Source: Curvibacter sp. GWA2_63_95 (GTDB taxonomy: Bacteria; Pseudomonadota; Gammaproteobacteria; Burkholderiales; Burkholderiaceae_C). From it: DNA of 64,000 bases. Shown one piece after another: positions 27,592 through 35,544 of the stretch. Both the position numbers and the translations under genes were made by a program. The stretch's first letter is position 1; each line of letters opens with the position of its first letter. The stretch lies in contig MGPB01000024.1 in the NCBI GenBank assembly GCA_001795455.1, positions 72,015 through 136,014 on the forward strand, given 5' to 3'. The notes below the pieces were generated by a model. It was not told where the DNA came from and made no database searches. It worked only from the letters and a program-made list of their open reading frames with translations.

Positions 27592-29523
27592 TTACAAATC
27601 GACCGCGGGGCGCATGGCGGCAGTTTTGACAAAACGCCAGCGCCCCAGCGCCATCGACAGCAGCATGGCCGCCGCCCCAGACGCAGCCACATAGGCCAGC
27701 GGTCGGACCCACTCTCCATCAAAGGCACCAAACAGGCTGGCCTTCACGGCGCGCACCACCCAGGTCATGGGCAACCAGGGGCTGATCTGGGTGAACAGGC
27801 CGCCGCTCAGTTCCACCGGCATCACGCCGCCCGACGAGGACAGCTGTACCGCCAGCAGCACCATGGCCATGGCCTTGCCCGCATCGCCAAAGGCCTTGGT
27901 CAGCAACAGCACCATGGCCAGAAAGCTCAGGCCGGATACCACCAGTGTCAGCATAAAGGCCAGGCCGTTGGCCACATGCATGGTCAGCACCTGCTGTGCC
28001 GCAAACCCCAGCAGCAGCGCTTGCACCACCACCACCCCTGCGGGCAGGCCCATCTTGCCCAGCAGCTGCGCCGGGCGCGAGAAATGCTGGGCCCGCCGCG
28101 GCAGCGTGCGCACATGGATCAAAAAAGCCGCAATGCCTGCACCCAGCCACAAGGCAGCGGGCAGGATGTTGGGGGCAAAACCGCTGCCGCTGTTGGACAC
28201 CGGGGCGCTGAGCTCCATCACCGGCTGCACCGAGCTGGCCATTCCGGCAGCACTGCCGCCCGGGGTGTCCAGCGCAGCGGGGAGGGAGTTGGCCAGCAGG
28301 TCCAGCCCGCCCGAGAGGCCCTGAGAGCCAGCCCGGATTTTCTGCAGCCCGTCGGCCAGGGCGAAATTGCCGTTGGCCAGCGCACTGGCGCCCCGGTTCA
28401 GCTCATCCAGCTGGCTGTCTTCGGGCAGTTTGGCCACTGCGGTGCGAATGCCACCATTGAGTGCGCGCATGCCGGTGGTGAGCGCGCCAACACCAACACT
28501 GACCTTGTCCGCGCCCTCGGCCAGCTGGCGTTGCGCATGACCCGCGGTTTTGATGCCTTCGTCGAGCTGGTTGACGCCGTTGGCCAACTGGTTGGTGTTG
28601 TCTTTTACGCGGGTAGACACCAGCAGGCTACCGTTGGCCTCTTCTTGAAAACCCGCCACGCCTTCGCGAATTTTTTGCGAACCCACCTGCAGCTCGTCCA
28701 TGCCGCGCGACAGCTCGTTGTGGCCCGTCGCCAGGCTCTCCGCCCCGGTTTTGAGGCGGTTGAGTTCGGAGTTGGGCGGGCGGCGTGCGTCCATGGTGCG
28801 CAGGCCGGTGCCCAGCTGGCGCATGCCGTCGGTCAGTTGCTCTACACCGCCTTGTAGTTTGCCTGCACCACCCGAGAGTGTTTTTGCCGCACTGGCGGTT
28901 TGTTCGCTGCCGGTTTTGAGCTGTGCCGCGCCCAGGCGCAACTGCTCCACCCCTTGCCGGAGTTGCTCCACGCTGTGCTGGGAGCCAGCCGCGTTGCTCA
29001 GCACCAGGGCCCAGCGCCGCTCGTTCAGGCTCTCATTCACCTCGTGGCCCAGTTCGGTGGCGAACTGGCGGGCAATCACGGCGGTCTCGTAGTTGTTGCC
29101 TTCGGCGCTGTAGATCACCAGTTTGCCGCCACCCGGCTGTGCACCGGGAATGGCGTTGGAGCTGAAGTCTTTGGGAATGATGAGCGCAAAGGCCAGACTG
29201 CCCTGGCGCACCCGGTGCCGGGCTTCCTCGGCATCGTGCAGGTCCACATACCCAAACCGGTGGCTGCTGCGCAGCTTGGACACGACCTGCCAGCCCACGT
29301 TGAACACATGGTCGCGGTACTCCACCCCTTCGTCCAGATTCACCAAGGCGACGGTCAGTGACCGCGTGTTGGACGCCGGGTCCCACACGCTGGAGAGGTA
29401 GATCAGTGCGTAGAGCGCTGGCAGCAAAGCCACGGCCACGGCGGCCACCCGCATCTTGGGGTAACGCACAAACGCGCGCAGCTCGGTGCGCATGATGTAG
29501 GCGATTTGCTGCAAAGGTGTCAT
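27592..29523 (-). CDS. YhgE/Pip domain membrane protein
   Basis: About 643 residues. One N-terminal membrane helix (VAAVAVALLPALYALIYLSS), a large extracytoplasmic region full of helical repeats of the type LQGGVEQLTDGMRQLGTGL, then five or so C-terminal helices resembling ABC-2 permeases (FAMLTLVVSGLSFLAMVL region). The family includes the phage infection protein Pip and export-linked YhgE; substrate is unknown. The start at 29523 overlaps the mscS stop (ATGA), so the longer open frame upstream is not coding. Confidence 0.85.
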   Translation of the reverse strand: MTPLQQIAYIMRTELRAFVRYPKMRVAAVAVALLPALYALIYLSSVWDPASNTRSLTVALVNLDEGVEYRDHVFNVGWQVVSKLRSSHRFGYVDLHDAEEARHRVRQGSLAFALIIPKDFSSNAIPGAQPGGGKLVIYSAEGNNYETAVIARQFATELGHEVNESLNERRWALVLSNAAGSQHSVEQLRQGVEQLRLGAAQLKTGSEQTASAAKTLSGGAGKLQGGVEQLTDGMRQLGTGLRTMDARRPPNSELNRLKTGAESLATGHNELSRGMDELQVGSQKIREGVAGFQEEANGSLLVSTRVKDNTNQLANGVNQLDEGIKTAGHAQRQLAEGADKVSVGVGALTTGMRALNGGIRTAVAKLPEDSQLDELNRGASALANGNFALADGLQKIRAGSQGLSGGLDLLANSLPAALDTPGGSAAGMASSVQPVMELSAPVSNSGSGFAPNILPAALWLGAGIAAFLIHVRTLPRRAQHFSRPAQLLGKMGLPAGVVVVQALLLGFAAQQVLTMHVANGLAFMLTLVVSGLSFLAMVLLLTKAFGDAGKAMAMVLLAVQLSSSGGVMPVELSGGLFTQISPWLPMTWVVRAVKASLFGAFDGEWVRPLAYVAASGAAAMLLSMALGRWRFVKTAAMRPAVDL

Positions 29524-31136
29524 GTCTGGCGCGGTGGCTGGGCTGGTGCGGCGAACCACTGGTCCGGCGGCACCTGCTTGGGCGTTTGTGGGTCGGCAAT
29601 GTACTGCGGCGACATGATTTGCACGCCGTAGGTGTTGAACACGTCCTGGATGTTGGCGTGCAGCGCACTCAGCAGCAGCGCCCGCGGGCGCGGCTCCGAG
29701 GGCACGGCCTGGCAGACCAGGCGGTACACCGGGTACCAGTCCGACAGTGCGGTCTGGAACACCTGGGGCTCGGGGGTGGTCAACACGCCTTCGGTGCGGG
29801 CGGCTGCCTCTTGCAGCATGGCGTGCACCTGTCGCCAAGGGGTGTCGTAGCCAATGGTGACCGTGGTGTCCAGCACATAACCTTCGCCTTGCACGGCACG
29901 TGAATAGTTTTTGGTGGTGCTGCCCAAGATGGTGGTGTTGGAGATGGTGACTTCTTCACCCAGGCCGGTGCGGATGCGGGTGGCAAACATGCCCACATCG
30001 GTCACCGTGCCTTCCTGGTCCGCAATGCGCACATACTCGCCGCGGCGAAACACCCGGCCGTAGGTCAGGATCAGGCCACTGGCGGCCTGCCCCACCAGGT
30101 TGGAGGCACCCAGCGAAATCATCAGGCCCACCAGCACCGACAGGCCCTTGAACGCCTCGGTCTGTGCGCCCGGCAAATAGGGGTAGGCCATGGCCAACGC
30201 AAACAGCCAGACCACGGCGGTGGCAATGCGCCGGGTGGGCACGGCCACATCGGCGTCCAGCCAGGCCACGCTGTGTTGTCCTTGTTGGACGCGGTCGAAA
30301 AAGCGGTGCAGCATGCCGGTGGCGGCGCGCGCCAGGTAGAAGATCACCACCGCAGTGAACAGGCCCGGCACGGCGCCCACCATGGCGCCCCCTATCAGGC
30401 CCAGCAGGTTGAGCAAATAGCTGTTGAGCGTTTCACCCCACACGCGGGTGAAGGGAAAACGCGCCAGCACAAAGCTCAGCCACTCGTACGCCAGCAAGAG
30501 CAGCACCACGGCATAGGCGCCGTTGAGCAGCTTGCGCACTACCGCCGCAGCACGCTCGCGCTGCAGCAGCTCGATGCCGCCCCACTGCAGCTTGCGGGAG
30601 TGCCACTCGGACAGCGTGACCAGGCGCCGCGCCAGTGCCGCATGGCCGCGCCGCAGCGCCCAGGCCAGCACCAGCGCCAGTGCGCTGGCCAGGGCCGACC
30701 AGCCCAGCGCCCACAGCAGGGCCTGCCAGTCACGCGCCTCGCGGCTCTCGGCGATCACCCGCTCCAGCGCTTGGGCCGCACGCTGGGCGCTGGCCTCCAG
30801 GCTTTCTTGCTGCAGCACATCCACATCGTCAGCCGTCACCACAAAGGTGGTGGCGCCATCAATCTGCACCAGCACCCCCATGGGCTCAGGCTTCTGGTCT
30901 ACCCGGTGGGGCCCCGGGGCGTCGAGTTGTTCGCGCAGCCGGGCCGCAGCGCGCTGCGCGCGGTCGGAGGCGGAGACGCCGGACAAGCTGCTGCGAAAGG
31001 TGACTACCGGGCGGTTGAAGTAGTGCAGGGTATTGGCGGCATCCACCGCCGTGGCGGGGGGCGGGCTTGGCTCTGCTGCCACCCCGGAGCTGACGACAAA
31101 CAGGCCCAGACAACAGGCAAAGAGAATGCGTTTCAT
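29520..31136 (-). CDS. Mechanosensitive ion channel, MscS family
   Basis: About 538 residues. Signal-like start (MKRILFACCLGLFVVSSGVA), a periplasmic domain of about 120 residues, four or five membrane helices, and the MscS pore/beta domains: SLGASNLVGQAASGLIL is the pore-lining helix, and YVRIADQEGTVTDVGMFATR the beta domain. An upstream ATG at 31148 is an alternative start. The family releases solutes on hypo-osmotic shock. Coupled by overlap to the YhgE/Pip gene. Confidence 0.88.
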   Translation of the reverse strand: MKRILFACCLGLFVVSSGVAAEPSPPPATAVDAANTLHYFNRPVVTFRSSLSGVSASDRAQRAAARLREQLDAPGPHRVDQKPEPMGVLVQIDGATTFVVTADDVDVLQQESLEASAQRAAQALERVIAESREARDWQALLWALGWSALASALALVLAWALRRGHAALARRLVTLSEWHSRKLQWGGIELLQRERAAAVVRKLLNGAYAVVLLLLAYEWLSFVLARFPFTRVWGETLNSYLLNLLGLIGGAMVGAVPGLFTAVVIFYLARAATGMLHRFFDRVQQGQHSVAWLDADVAVPTRRIATAVVWLFALAMAYPYLPGAQTEAFKGLSVLVGLMISLGASNLVGQAASGLILTYGRVFRRGEYVRIADQEGTVTDVGMFATRIRTGLGEEVTISNTTILGSTTKNYSRAVQGEGYVLDTTVTIGYDTPWRQVHAMLQEAAARTEGVLTTPEPQVFQTALSDWYPVYRLVCQAVPSEPRPRALLLSALHANIQDVFNTYGVQIMSPQYIADPQTPKQVPPDQWFAAPAQPPRQT

Positions 31137-31221
31137 GGTGAAAATCATTGTCGCTCAAGGCAGCCAATCCCGGGTTACCGGGCTGCAACAGCGGCGGCAC
31201 GGCTGCGCCGTGCTGGACGCA

Positions 31222-32349
31222 CTAAGGCGTGCTTTGCAAGTAACGCGCCACAAATCGGCGGTCGGCCCATTCCTTGAGCCAGCTGATGGGGCGGCCCTGG
31301 GCGCTGTAGGTGCCCCAGCCCGCTACCGCCTGCCGCGCTCCGCCAAAGAGCAGGTGCAGGGCATGCGCCTCGTTGCGGCTGGCGTGCAGGGTGCCGCCGG
31401 TGGTGGCGGCTGGCAGGTTGCGCGCCAACGCCATGCTGTTGTCCGTCACGGCAAATACCTGCGGGTGGCTGGTGCTGCGCTGGTAGTCGTCGGTGATGAT
31501 CCGGCCCTGGGGCGACAGGGCCAGCGCGCTTTGCGCCTGCCAGGCGGGCGTCTGCCCCTCAATGGCGAGCAGTGGCACATCACATGCCAGGCGGGCGCCG
31601 CACCCCAAATGCACCTCGTCGGCTTTCAGGCCCACCGCGTTGTCATGCAGCACGGTGATGCGCTGGGCTTTCATGGTGGTGGTCAGGCGCTGCTGCAAGG
31701 GGCTGGGGGTGCTGGCACCATCGGCCAGCGGGCCGGCCACCAGCGTGACCGCGCTGTTGGGCAGCCGCTGGCGCACGGCCATGGCCAGCTCCATGGCGGC
31801 GGTGCCGGTGCCAATCACGGCCACGCGCAACGCACGTGTCTCGCCGAGTTCGCAAACGCGCGGCCACAGGGCTGCAAAGGTTTCCATGGGGTGCACAAAC
31901 AGGCCGTGCTCGCGCGCACCGGGGATGTCGCGTTCAATCTGCTCGCGGTTTTGTATTTGGCCGGTGTTGACCGACAGCCAGTCGTAGTGCTGGGTGCTGC
32001 CGTCGTCCAGCAGCAGGGTCTGGGTGGCGGCGTCCAGCGCCTTCACATTGCGTTGTAGCCAGCGAATGCCGGCGCGCCGGACCAGCGGCTCCAGCGGGAT
32101 GGCACATTCGTCCAGCGCGTAGTGACCGGCCACAAAGCCGGGCAACATGCCGGGGTAAATGCTGCGCGGGTGGGGCGCCACCAAAATGATGCGCATCTCG
32201 GCCAGCGGGTGGGCGGCCAGGTTGGCCAGCACCTGCAAATTGGCCATGCCACCCCCCAGCAAAACCAGTTGGCGCGGCTGGTAACCACGCGCATCGCCAT
32301 GCGGCACCGAGTCCACATGGTTCTTGAGATGCGCAGCCAGAGCGTTCAT
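31222..32349 (-). CDS. FAD-dependent pyridine nucleotide oxidoreductase (paralogue of the SelD-fused domain)
   Basis: 375 residues. N-terminal FAD motif LVLLGGGMANLQVL, second nucleotide motif VAVIGTGTAAMELA, and a C-terminal VFAVTDNSMAL equivalent to the usual ATGD block. It shares the unusual GMLPGFVAGHY segment with the N-terminal half of the nearby SelD fusion (GMLPGYVAGHY), so the two are paralogues of the NDH-2-like group known to occur fused to SelD. No CxxC redox disulfide is present. It starts 4 bp after the DUF3047 gene. Substrate unknown. Confidence 0.82.
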   Translation of the reverse strand: MNALAAHLKNHVDSVPHGDARGYQPRQLVLLGGGMANLQVLANLAAHPLAEMRIILVAPHPRSIYPGMLPGFVAGHYALDECAIPLEPLVRRAGIRWLQRNVKALDAATQTLLLDDGSTQHYDWLSVNTGQIQNREQIERDIPGAREHGLFVHPMETFAALWPRVCELGETRALRVAVIGTGTAAMELAMAVRQRLPNSAVTLVAGPLADGASTPSPLQQRLTTTMKAQRITVLHDNAVGLKADEVHLGCGARLACDVPLLAIEGQTPAWQAQSALALSPQGRIITDDYQRSTSHPQVFAVTDNSMALARNLPAATTGGTLHASRNEAHALHLLFGGARQAVAGWGTYSAQGRPISWLKEWADRRFVARYLQSTP

Positions 32350-32353
32350 GCTG

Positions 32354-33124
32354 CTATTGTTTCATGAGTAGCAGGTCTTTGACAAACCCCAGGCTGGCGC
32401 TACCGGTGTTGTCGGAATCGGCACCCAGCACAATCGCCAGCAGCGGCGGCACGGTGTCGGTTTCGTCGCCAAAACTGGCCAGAAAGTCAGCCTGCAAATC
32501 GCGCCGCTGGCCGTGCCATTGGCCCAGGGCATCCGAGCCGCTGGCGAGGATGTGCAGGCGCACGCGGCCCGTGTAGGCGTTGGCCAGCAGGGTGCCGGTC
32601 GGCAAGGTGGTGTCCCACACATAACACAGCGTGGCGCCGGGCAGGGCCTCACCGCTCACGCGGCGCGCCAGACGCAGCAGGTTGCGCTCCACAAAGGGGA
32701 TTTTTTCCAGCGGCAGGTCAAACAGGGCACAGACCTTGAGTGCGGCATCGTCACCGTCCTTGCGCCGCAGGTTGGTCGCGGCCAAGGGCTGGTCCAGACG
32801 CCACCGCCATTGCAGAAAGCGGGCACCGGCACCGGGTGGCACGGCATGGCTGACCGTGCCATAACTCTTGTCGCTGCGCAGGCGCAGCACCGACTGGCCA
32901 TCGAGCGGGGTGATGTCGGGCGCCAGCAGCGGCACCTTGTTGCCCGGCAGGCCCACCACGCGCCAGGGCGCGGGCGGCGCGCCTTCTGGGGCCCCCGCAA
33001 AGGGCTGTAGCAAGGGTGGCTCGGGTGTTTGCGCCCAGGATTCAGCGCCCGCCATTGCCCACAAAAATGCACAAAAAATGCCTCTAGCCCTTATGGAATA
33101 TGCGCGAGCAGCTATTGAAAACAT
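32354..33124 (-). CDS. DUF3047 exported protein
   Basis: 256 residues. Starts MFSIAARAYSIRARGIFCAF, a signal peptide whose N-terminal half is encoded by a dispersed repeat; predicted cleavage near ESWAQ. The rest matches the DUF3047 pattern (FLQWRWRLDQPL, DDAALKVCALFDLP, LCYVWDTTLPTGTLLANAYT). The family is uncharacterised; the domain looks beta-rich and periplasmic. It starts 4 bp after the selD fusion and ends 4 bp before the FAD oxidoreductase, so the three form one transcription unit. The upstream extension to 33358 is non-coding overlap with selD. Confidence 0.82.
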   Translation of the reverse strand: MFSIAARAYSIRARGIFCAFLWAMAGAESWAQTPEPPLLQPFAGAPEGAPPAPWRVVGLPGNKVPLLAPDITPLDGQSVLRLRSDKSYGTVSHAVPPGAGARFLQWRWRLDQPLAATNLRRKDGDDAALKVCALFDLPLEKIPFVERNLLRLARRVSGEALPGATLCYVWDTTLPTGTLLANAYTGRVRLHILASGSDALGQWHGQRRDLQADFLASFGDETDTVPPLLAIVLGADSDNTGSASLGFVKDLLLMKQ

Positions 33125-33127
33125 AGC
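33079..33127 (+). repeat. Dispersed ~50 bp repeat, copy 6 (signal peptide of DUF3047 protein)
   Basis: ATGCCTCTAGCCC, TTATGGAATATGCGCGAGC and AGCTATTGAAAACATAGCG. It runs from the selD stop through the DUF3047 ATG and the first 16 codons. Confidence 0.88.
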
Positions 33128-33128
33128 G

Positions 33129-35429
33129 TTACAGGGCCACCACCACCGGCGCTTCTCCGGCTGGCAGGGCCTGTACCCGGCCAATGGCGCAGGCAGCGGT
33201 GTAGCCCTGCGCGTGCAGCGCCGCCAGGCAGGCAGTGGCCTGCGCCGCGGGCACGCTGGCCAGCAGGCCGCCGGCGGTTTGCGGGTCCACCAGCAGCGGC
33301 CAGCGTGCGTGGGCCATGGCGTGCGCTGCGTTTTGCACCACATGCTGCTGGCGCGCATTGGCGCCGTGCAAGGAGCTCAGCAGGCCTTGCTGCACACAGT
33401 CCAGCGCGCCATCCAGCAGGGGCAGGGCGTTGACGTCCAGCAGCACCTGCACGCCGCTGGGGCGCGCCATTTCCACCGTGTGGCCGATCAGGCCAAAGCC
33501 GGTCAGGTCGGTGCAGGCCGTGGTACCAAAGCTGCGCAGGGTGTGTGCCGCCGCTTGGTTGCTGTGCACCATGCTGTGCAGGGCGGCCTGTACCCAGCGC
33601 CCGGTGGCCGCCGCGCGGCCGTGGGCAGCAAACAGGGCGCCGGTGCCGATCGGTTTGGTCAGCAGCAGCACGTCGCCCGGCTGCATGCCGCCTTTGCGCA
33701 ACACGCCAGTCATCTGTCCGTTGGCATCGGTCTCCACCAGGCCGTTCACCGCAAAGCCCAGCGCCAGCTCGGCCCCTTCACCGCTGTGGCCGCCAATGAG
33801 GGTGCAGCCCGCAGCGTTGAGCACCTGCACCGCACCGGCCATCATCTGGCGCAGCGTGGCCTCCACCTGCCGGTCGACACCCGGGGGCACGGTGGCAATG
33901 GCGGTGGCCGTGTGCGGCTGCGCGCCCATGGCAAACAGGTCGCCCAGCGCGTGGTTGGCGGCGATCTGGCCGAAGACAAACGGATCGTCCACAAAGGCGC
34001 GGAAAAAGTCCACGCTGTGCACCAGCGCCCGGCCGGGCGGCACGCGCACCACGGCGGCGTCGTCCGGGCTGTCCAGACCCAGCAGCACATCGGGGTTGGG
34101 CGCCACCCACAGGTCTTGCAGCGCGCGCGACAGCACACTGGCCCCCACCTTGGCGCCGCAGCCGCCGCAGCGCATGGCTACGGCGGCCTGGGCTTGTTGG
34201 GACTCTTCCGCCGATAGCTGAAGGGCGGCCGGTGCGGCGGGCACCGACGGTGCCGCCATGCCTGGCAAACCATCCGCTCCCTGCACACTGAAGCGTTGCA
34301 TGAAGCGCCGGTCTATCCAATCCTTCCAGCGCCAGACCCAGGCACCCGCGAAGCCGATGGCGCCGCGCGAGGCGACGGCATAGCGGTCGCCGGTGCTGAT
34401 CAGCGCCAGCCAGCGGCGCTGCGGGCGGTAGGGCTGCAGCGGCAGGCCTTGCACCGCGCGCTGCAGATTGCGCGCCAGCGGCATGCCCATGCGCACGGCA
34501 AATACGCCGGCTTTCTCCAGCGCAAAGTTCTCCATGGCCGCCACATCGCCCGCCGCAAACACGCGCGGGTCGGTGATGCTTTGCAGCGTGTCGTGCAGGC
34601 GGATGCAGCGGTGCGCATCCAGCGCCAGGCCCGTGCCCTGCAGCCAGGCGCCGCCGCCCGCCTGGGTGACCCAGAGCACTTCGTCGGCAGCAAACCAGCT
34701 GCCCTGGGCGCTGCGCAGGCGCCCGGCCTGCACTTCGGCAATGGCGGTGTGCGGGTGCACGTGTACACCGCGTTGCGCCAATACCCGTGCAAAGCGGCTG
34801 CGCACACCGGTGTTGTGGGTGGGCAGCAAGCCCTCGGAGGTAAACAGGTGGAACTGCAAGGCTTCGGCATCGCGCCCGGCGGCCTGCAGCACAGCGCGTA
34901 GCCGGTACTGCATGGACAGGCACAGCTCCACCCCGCCCGCGCCACCACCGACGATGGCGACGTGCAACGGGCCCTGGTGCTGTTCCACCCGCGCCAGCAG
35001 CGCGAGCCAGCGCTGCTGAAAGCCGGTGATGGGCTTGACCGGCACCGCATGCGCGGCCGCACCCACCACCTGCATTTGGGGGGTAGAGCCGGTGTTGATG
35101 GAGACCACGTCGTAGTCGATGTCGGGCCGGCCGCGCAGCTGCACGGTGCGGGCTTCGCGGTTGAGCCCGGTGACTTCGGCCTGGATGAAACGCGCACCGG
35201 TGGCAGCACACAGGCGGCACAGGTCGATGTGCACGTCGTCATAGCGGTAGTGGCCCGCCACATAGCCGGGCAACATGCCGGAGTAGGGCGTGTGTGCATC
35301 GGTGCAAATGAGGGTGAGGCGCACACCGGGCAGCGGGTGCATGGCGAAATGGTGCAGCACGCCCACATGGCTGTGGCCGCCGCCCACCAGCACAATGTCG
35401 CGGACGATGGGGGAGGCGGGAGTTTGCAT
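33129..35429 (-). CDS. selD: Selenide, water dikinase SelD fused to an N-terminal FAD oxidoreductase
   Basis: 766 residues, about twice the size of stand-alone SelD. Residues 1-385 are an NDH-2-like flavoprotein (DIVLVGGGHSHVGVLHHFA; VAIVGGGAGGVELCL; RVFAAGDVAAME), the domain catalogued as N-terminal to SelD. Residues from about 415 are SelD: MRCGGCGAKVG holds the nucleophilic Cys and the catalytic Lys, then ALVHSVDFFRAFVDDPFVFG and TLIGGHSGEGAELALGF. SelD makes selenophosphate from selenide and ATP for selenoprotein, selenouridine or selenium-cofactor synthesis; which of these applies here is not visible. DUF3047 follows after 4 bp. Confidence 0.93.
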   Translation of the reverse strand: MQTPASPIVRDIVLVGGGHSHVGVLHHFAMHPLPGVRLTLICTDAHTPYSGMLPGYVAGHYRYDDVHIDLCRLCAATGARFIQAEVTGLNREARTVQLRGRPDIDYDVVSINTGSTPQMQVVGAAAHAVPVKPITGFQQRWLALLARVEQHQGPLHVAIVGGGAGGVELCLSMQYRLRAVLQAAGRDAEALQFHLFTSEGLLPTHNTGVRSRFARVLAQRGVHVHPHTAIAEVQAGRLRSAQGSWFAADEVLWVTQAGGGAWLQGTGLALDAHRCIRLHDTLQSITDPRVFAAGDVAAMENFALEKAGVFAVRMGMPLARNLQRAVQGLPLQPYRPQRRWLALISTGDRYAVASRGAIGFAGAWVWRWKDWIDRRFMQRFSVQGADGLPGMAAPSVPAAPAALQLSAEESQQAQAAVAMRCGGCGAKVGASVLSRALQDLWVAPNPDVLLGLDSPDDAAVVRVPPGRALVHSVDFFRAFVDDPFVFGQIAANHALGDLFAMGAQPHTATAIATVPPGVDRQVEATLRQMMAGAVQVLNAAGCTLIGGHSGEGAELALGFAVNGLVETDANGQMTGVLRKGGMQPGDVLLLTKPIGTGALFAAHGRAAATGRWVQAALHSMVHSNQAAAHTLRSFGTTACTDLTGFGLIGHTVEMARPSGVQVLLDVNALPLLDGALDCVQQGLLSSLHGANARQQHVVQNAAHAMAHARWPLLVDPQTAGGLLASVPAAQATACLAALHAQGYTAACAIGRVQALPAGEAPVVVAL

Positions 35430-35469
35430 AGGCGTGGATTGTGCCGGGTTGGGGGGCTGGTTTCAGCGC

Positions 35470-35539
35470 CGGGCCGCCCCAAGCGGAAACGCGCCCCCTC
35501 GGGGGGCAGCGACCCGCGCAGCGGCGGAGCGTGGGGGCA
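35470..35539. repeat. GC-rich intergenic repeat between selD and the VTT/oxidoreductase gene
   Basis: GGGCCGCCCCAAGCGG, then CGCCCCCTCGGGGGGCAGCG, then GCAGCGGCGGAGCGTGGGGG. It contains a CGCCCCC/GGGGGC-type dyad and resembles a repeat frequent between genes in Comamonadaceae. It occupies most of the 115 bp gap and may act as a terminator or attenuator after the upstream gene. Confidence 0.6.
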
Positions 35540-35544
35540 CTATT

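Noticed and set aside
34140-34180. Possible selenocysteine codon in selD
   Set aside because: The nucleophile position is a normal Cys codon in MRCGGCGAKV; there is no in-frame TGA and no SECIS-like need.
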